Of a DNA stretch of 5,652 bases, positions 5,188 through 5,652 are shown in pieces. The DNA lies in NCBI GenBank assembly GCA_021203425.1, contig JAJQBF010000164.1:1-5652 (forward strand), read 5' to 3'. The notes under the pieces were generated by a model. It saw only the letters and a program-made list of their open reading frames with translations. It was not told the DNA's origin and made no database searches. Position numbers and translations under genes: made by a program. Source of the DNA: Clostridiales bacterium. Its GTDB lineage: Bacteria > Bacillota > Clostridia > Lachnospirales > CAG-274. Numbering within the stretch: the first letter of the stretch is position 1; every line of letters begins with the position of its first letter.

Positions 5188-5652
5188 TTATTTTACTCCT
5201 TCTATTTCTTGTTTTAATTGGTCAACTTTTTTCTTGCGTTCTTGATGATCTAATTCTAAGAACGCAAGTAATATCATTTTATATAATTCGTCATACCACG
5301 ATTCAAGCATATCTTCTTGCATTAATGCAACAGCTTCTTTATAATTGTTAGTACCCTTAGCGCAATTATTATGTCGTAAGTTCAGGTTATTTAAAATATA
5401 GAATATATCTGAACTCAAGCCTTTATTAAACGATTCTAACAATTTTCGTTTTGATTCCAATTCTGAACCCAATTCAAGTAATATATCTTTTTTCTGCTTA
5501 ATGTTTCCATTAAGAGAATGGTGGTTATATCTTATTACTTCAAATGAAAGTTTATCTTCAAGAATTTCTGCAACTGCTGTTACTTCCGCTTTATCTTCTA
5601 TAACAAGCACCTGTTCCTTATTTTCATCATAATATGCTTTATGATTATAATG
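5188..5652 (-). CDS. Unrecognised helical protein upstream of mod (3' part, open at the edge)
   Basis: The frame is open to the window edge: 14 further codons (HYNHKAYYDENKEQ) precede the GTG at 5610, so that GTG is probably internal. About 154 residues are visible. They begin with a possible strand (VLVIEDKAEV), followed by charged, probably helical segments (KQKKDILLELGSELESKRKLL), the motif NLNLRHNN, NYKEAVALM, then ESWYDELYKMILLAFLELD, and a coiled-coil-like basic and acidic tail (ERKKKVDQLKQEIEG). There is no signal peptide or clear membrane segment. The stop is one base before the mod ATG and contains its SD, so the two are co-transcribed and probably translationally coupled. I do not recognise the family. 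Its place as the first visible gene of a restriction operon makes a defence or accessory role a reasonable guess only. GC near 30% resembles the AT-rich part of mod. Confidence 0.75.
   Translation of the reverse strand, partial: HYNHKAYYDENKEQVLVIEDKAEVTAVAEILEDKLSFEVIRYNHHSLNGNIKQKKDILLELGSELESKRKLLESFNKGLSSDIFYILNNLNLRHNNCAKGTNNYKEAVALMQEDMLESWYDELYKMILLAFLELDHQERKKKVDQLKQEIEGVK
5196..5200 (-). promoter_or_regulatory. Shine-Dalgarno site of mod
   Basis: AGGAG, nine bases before the ATG at 5186, lying within the last codons of the upstream gene (Glu-Gly-Val-Lys). It identifies 5186 as the authentic mod start, in contrast to the ATG at 5042, which has no such site. Confidence 0.8.

Noticed and set aside
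5188..5652. RHNN in the gene upstream of mod as a HEPN ribonuclease motif.
   Set aside because: HEPN enzymes use R-x4-6-H; here R and H are adjacent and no second match with that spacing was found in the visible part.
1..5652. CRISPR array, tRNA or rRNA gene, insertion sequence ends.
   Set aside because: No regularly spaced direct repeats, no cloverleaf-like segment and no transposase or terminal inverted repeats were found; the only sizable non-coding stretch is 105-152, which holds the terminator.

Overview
The window carries a Type III restriction-modification locus on the minus strand that is visibly damaged. Clean Shine-Dalgarno sites (AGGAG, GGAGGTG), short or overlapping gene junctions and roughly 30-50% local GC suggest a low-GC Gram-positive bacterium, perhaps a Clostridia-type Bacillota. 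This is an inference from style and family resemblance only.

Reading in the direction of transcription (high to low coordinates): (1) the 3' part of an unrecognised, mostly helical protein (5652-5188), open at the window edge. (2) One base later, a Type III methyltransferase gene, mod. Its first 46 codons (5186-5049) are cut off by an in-frame TAG at 5048-5046, but an ATG three bases after that stop opens a 566-codon frame (5042-3342) holding every catalytic motif. A G9 run lies 8 codons into this frame, and its target-recognition region is markedly AT-richer than the rest of the gene. (3) A 40-codon small ORF (3329-3207) with its own SD-like site, containing an inverted repeat and overlapping the next gene by ATGA. 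(4) The Type III restriction subunit gene, res (3210-153). It starts well but is broken by a one-base excess in a T8 run (2743-2736) and by an in-frame TAA (1505-1503). The DNA therefore divides it into an N-terminal Walker A piece, a helicase piece and a C-terminal nuclease piece. (5) A convergent plus-strand gene ends at 104, and a hairpin with a T-rich tail (112-147) separates it from res.

In an intact system Mod would methylate adenine in a short asymmetric site, and Mod plus Res would translocate on and cut unmodified DNA. Here Res cannot be made as one polypeptide without recoding, whereas the catalytic body of Mod is still open. The most interesting reading is a methyltransferase that has lost its nuclease and sits behind a slippage-prone G tract, the arrangement known from phase-variable 'phasevarion' Mod genes. 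The duller alternatives are ordinary decay or base errors in the assembly. Which is right depends on reads over four short places: 5046-5048, 5011-5019, 2736-2743 and 1503-1505.
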